NCBI GenBank assembly: GCA_026967815.1
Contig: JAPUUO010000104.1
Location: 1 to 5,238, forward strand
From: Candidatus Bathyarchaeota archaeon
Lineage (GTDB): Archaea > Thermoproteota > Bathyarchaeia > Bathyarchaeales > Bathyarchaeaceae
Length of the DNA stretch: 5,238 nucleotides
Direction of reading: 5' to 3'
Position 1 is the first letter of the stretch, and every line of letters starts with the position of its first letter. The notes under the pieces are model-generated. The model was not told where the DNA came from. It worked only from the letters and a program-made list of their open reading frames with translations, and did not search any database. Below are positions 5,215-5,238 of this stretch, piece by piece. A program made the position numbers and the translations under genes.

Positions 5215-5238
5215 ATGTGTGAAAGAACGCAGACAATT
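5215..5238 (+). CDS. Possible start of a gene cut by the window edge
   Basis: An ATG at 5215 opens a frame of eight codons (Met-Cys-Glu-Arg-Thr-Gln-Thr-Ile) that runs off the window with no stop. A purine-rich stretch GTGAAGGAAAG at 5196-5206 lies about nine to eleven bases upstream and could be a ribosome-binding site. The upstream palindromes and hairpin would then be its control region. Eight codons are too few to identify anything, and the call may be wrong. Confidence 0.2.

Larger units (their letters stand above)
4833..5238. other. 406-base stretch without a convincing gene, rich in short palindromes
   Basis: No long ORF, tRNA, rRNA or CRISPR repeat is visible. The first part is T-rich on the plus strand, with T-runs at 4887-4891 and 4982-4988 that could end the transcript of the upstream small gene. 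The second part (about 5050-5213) is unusually structured: a 10-base direct repeat, the palindromes ACACGTGT (5055-5062), CGAATATTCG (5123-5132) and ACATGT (5151-5156), and a long hairpin at 5140-5180. A possible gene start follows at 5215. The right part therefore looks like a control region or small RNA rather than empty spacer. Confidence 0.45.

Noticed and set aside
4833..5238. tRNA gene, CRISPR array or insertion-sequence end in the right-hand gap
   Set aside because: There is no T-loop consensus or cloverleaf, no regularly spaced repeats beyond two 10-base copies, and no transposase fragment or terminal inverted repeat pair.

Overview
The window most likely comes from an archaeon with moderate, slightly A+T-rich base composition. 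The main evidence is a two-gene operon on the minus strand whose architecture is that of the thiol:fumarate reductase TfrA/TfrB described in methanogens. It combines an SdhA/FrdA-type flavoprotein with an iron-sulfur subunit in which an SdhB-like half is fused to an HdrB-like half carrying two CCG cysteine motifs. TATA-like boxes with archaeal spacing and one very strong Shine-Dalgarno site fit this. The sequence alone does not show whether the host is a methanogen or another archaeal lineage (for example a Bathyarchaeia-like group); no other gene here is diagnostic.

Layout. At the left edge (1-399, plus) is a small membrane protein with one transmembrane helix and a C-terminal four-cysteine zinc ribbon; its frame is open to the window edge, so the start is uncertain. 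A pyrimidine-rich tract follows, then a 121-residue protein with a signal peptide and a beta-rich body (544-909, plus). Between it and the operon lies a short convergent spacer (910-1083) with an alternating GC tract and a small hairpin. The centre (1084-4361, minus) is tfrA then tfrB, separated by 11 bases, with the tfrB ribosome-binding site overlapping the tfrA stop. No membrane-anchor gene is visible around them. To the right (4524-4832, plus) is a divergent small charged coiled-coil protein of unknown function. The last 406 bases contain no convincing gene, but hold an unusual density of short palindromes, a 10-base direct repeat and an 11-pair hairpin, followed by a possible gene start at 5215 that is cut by the window edge.

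How the genes work together. TfrA would interconvert fumarate and succinate at its FAD. TfrB would carry electrons through one [2Fe-2S] and two [4Fe-4S] clusters to or from CCG-coordinated clusters that handle thiol/disulfide chemistry. In methanogens the thiols are coenzymes M and B and the product is the heterodisulfide. Nothing links the small genes functionally to the operon. The most notable points are the soluble TfrAB operon and its physiological thiol, an asymmetry between its two CCG motifs, a 9-base inverted repeat spanning the tfrA TATA-like box, and the structured element near the right edge.
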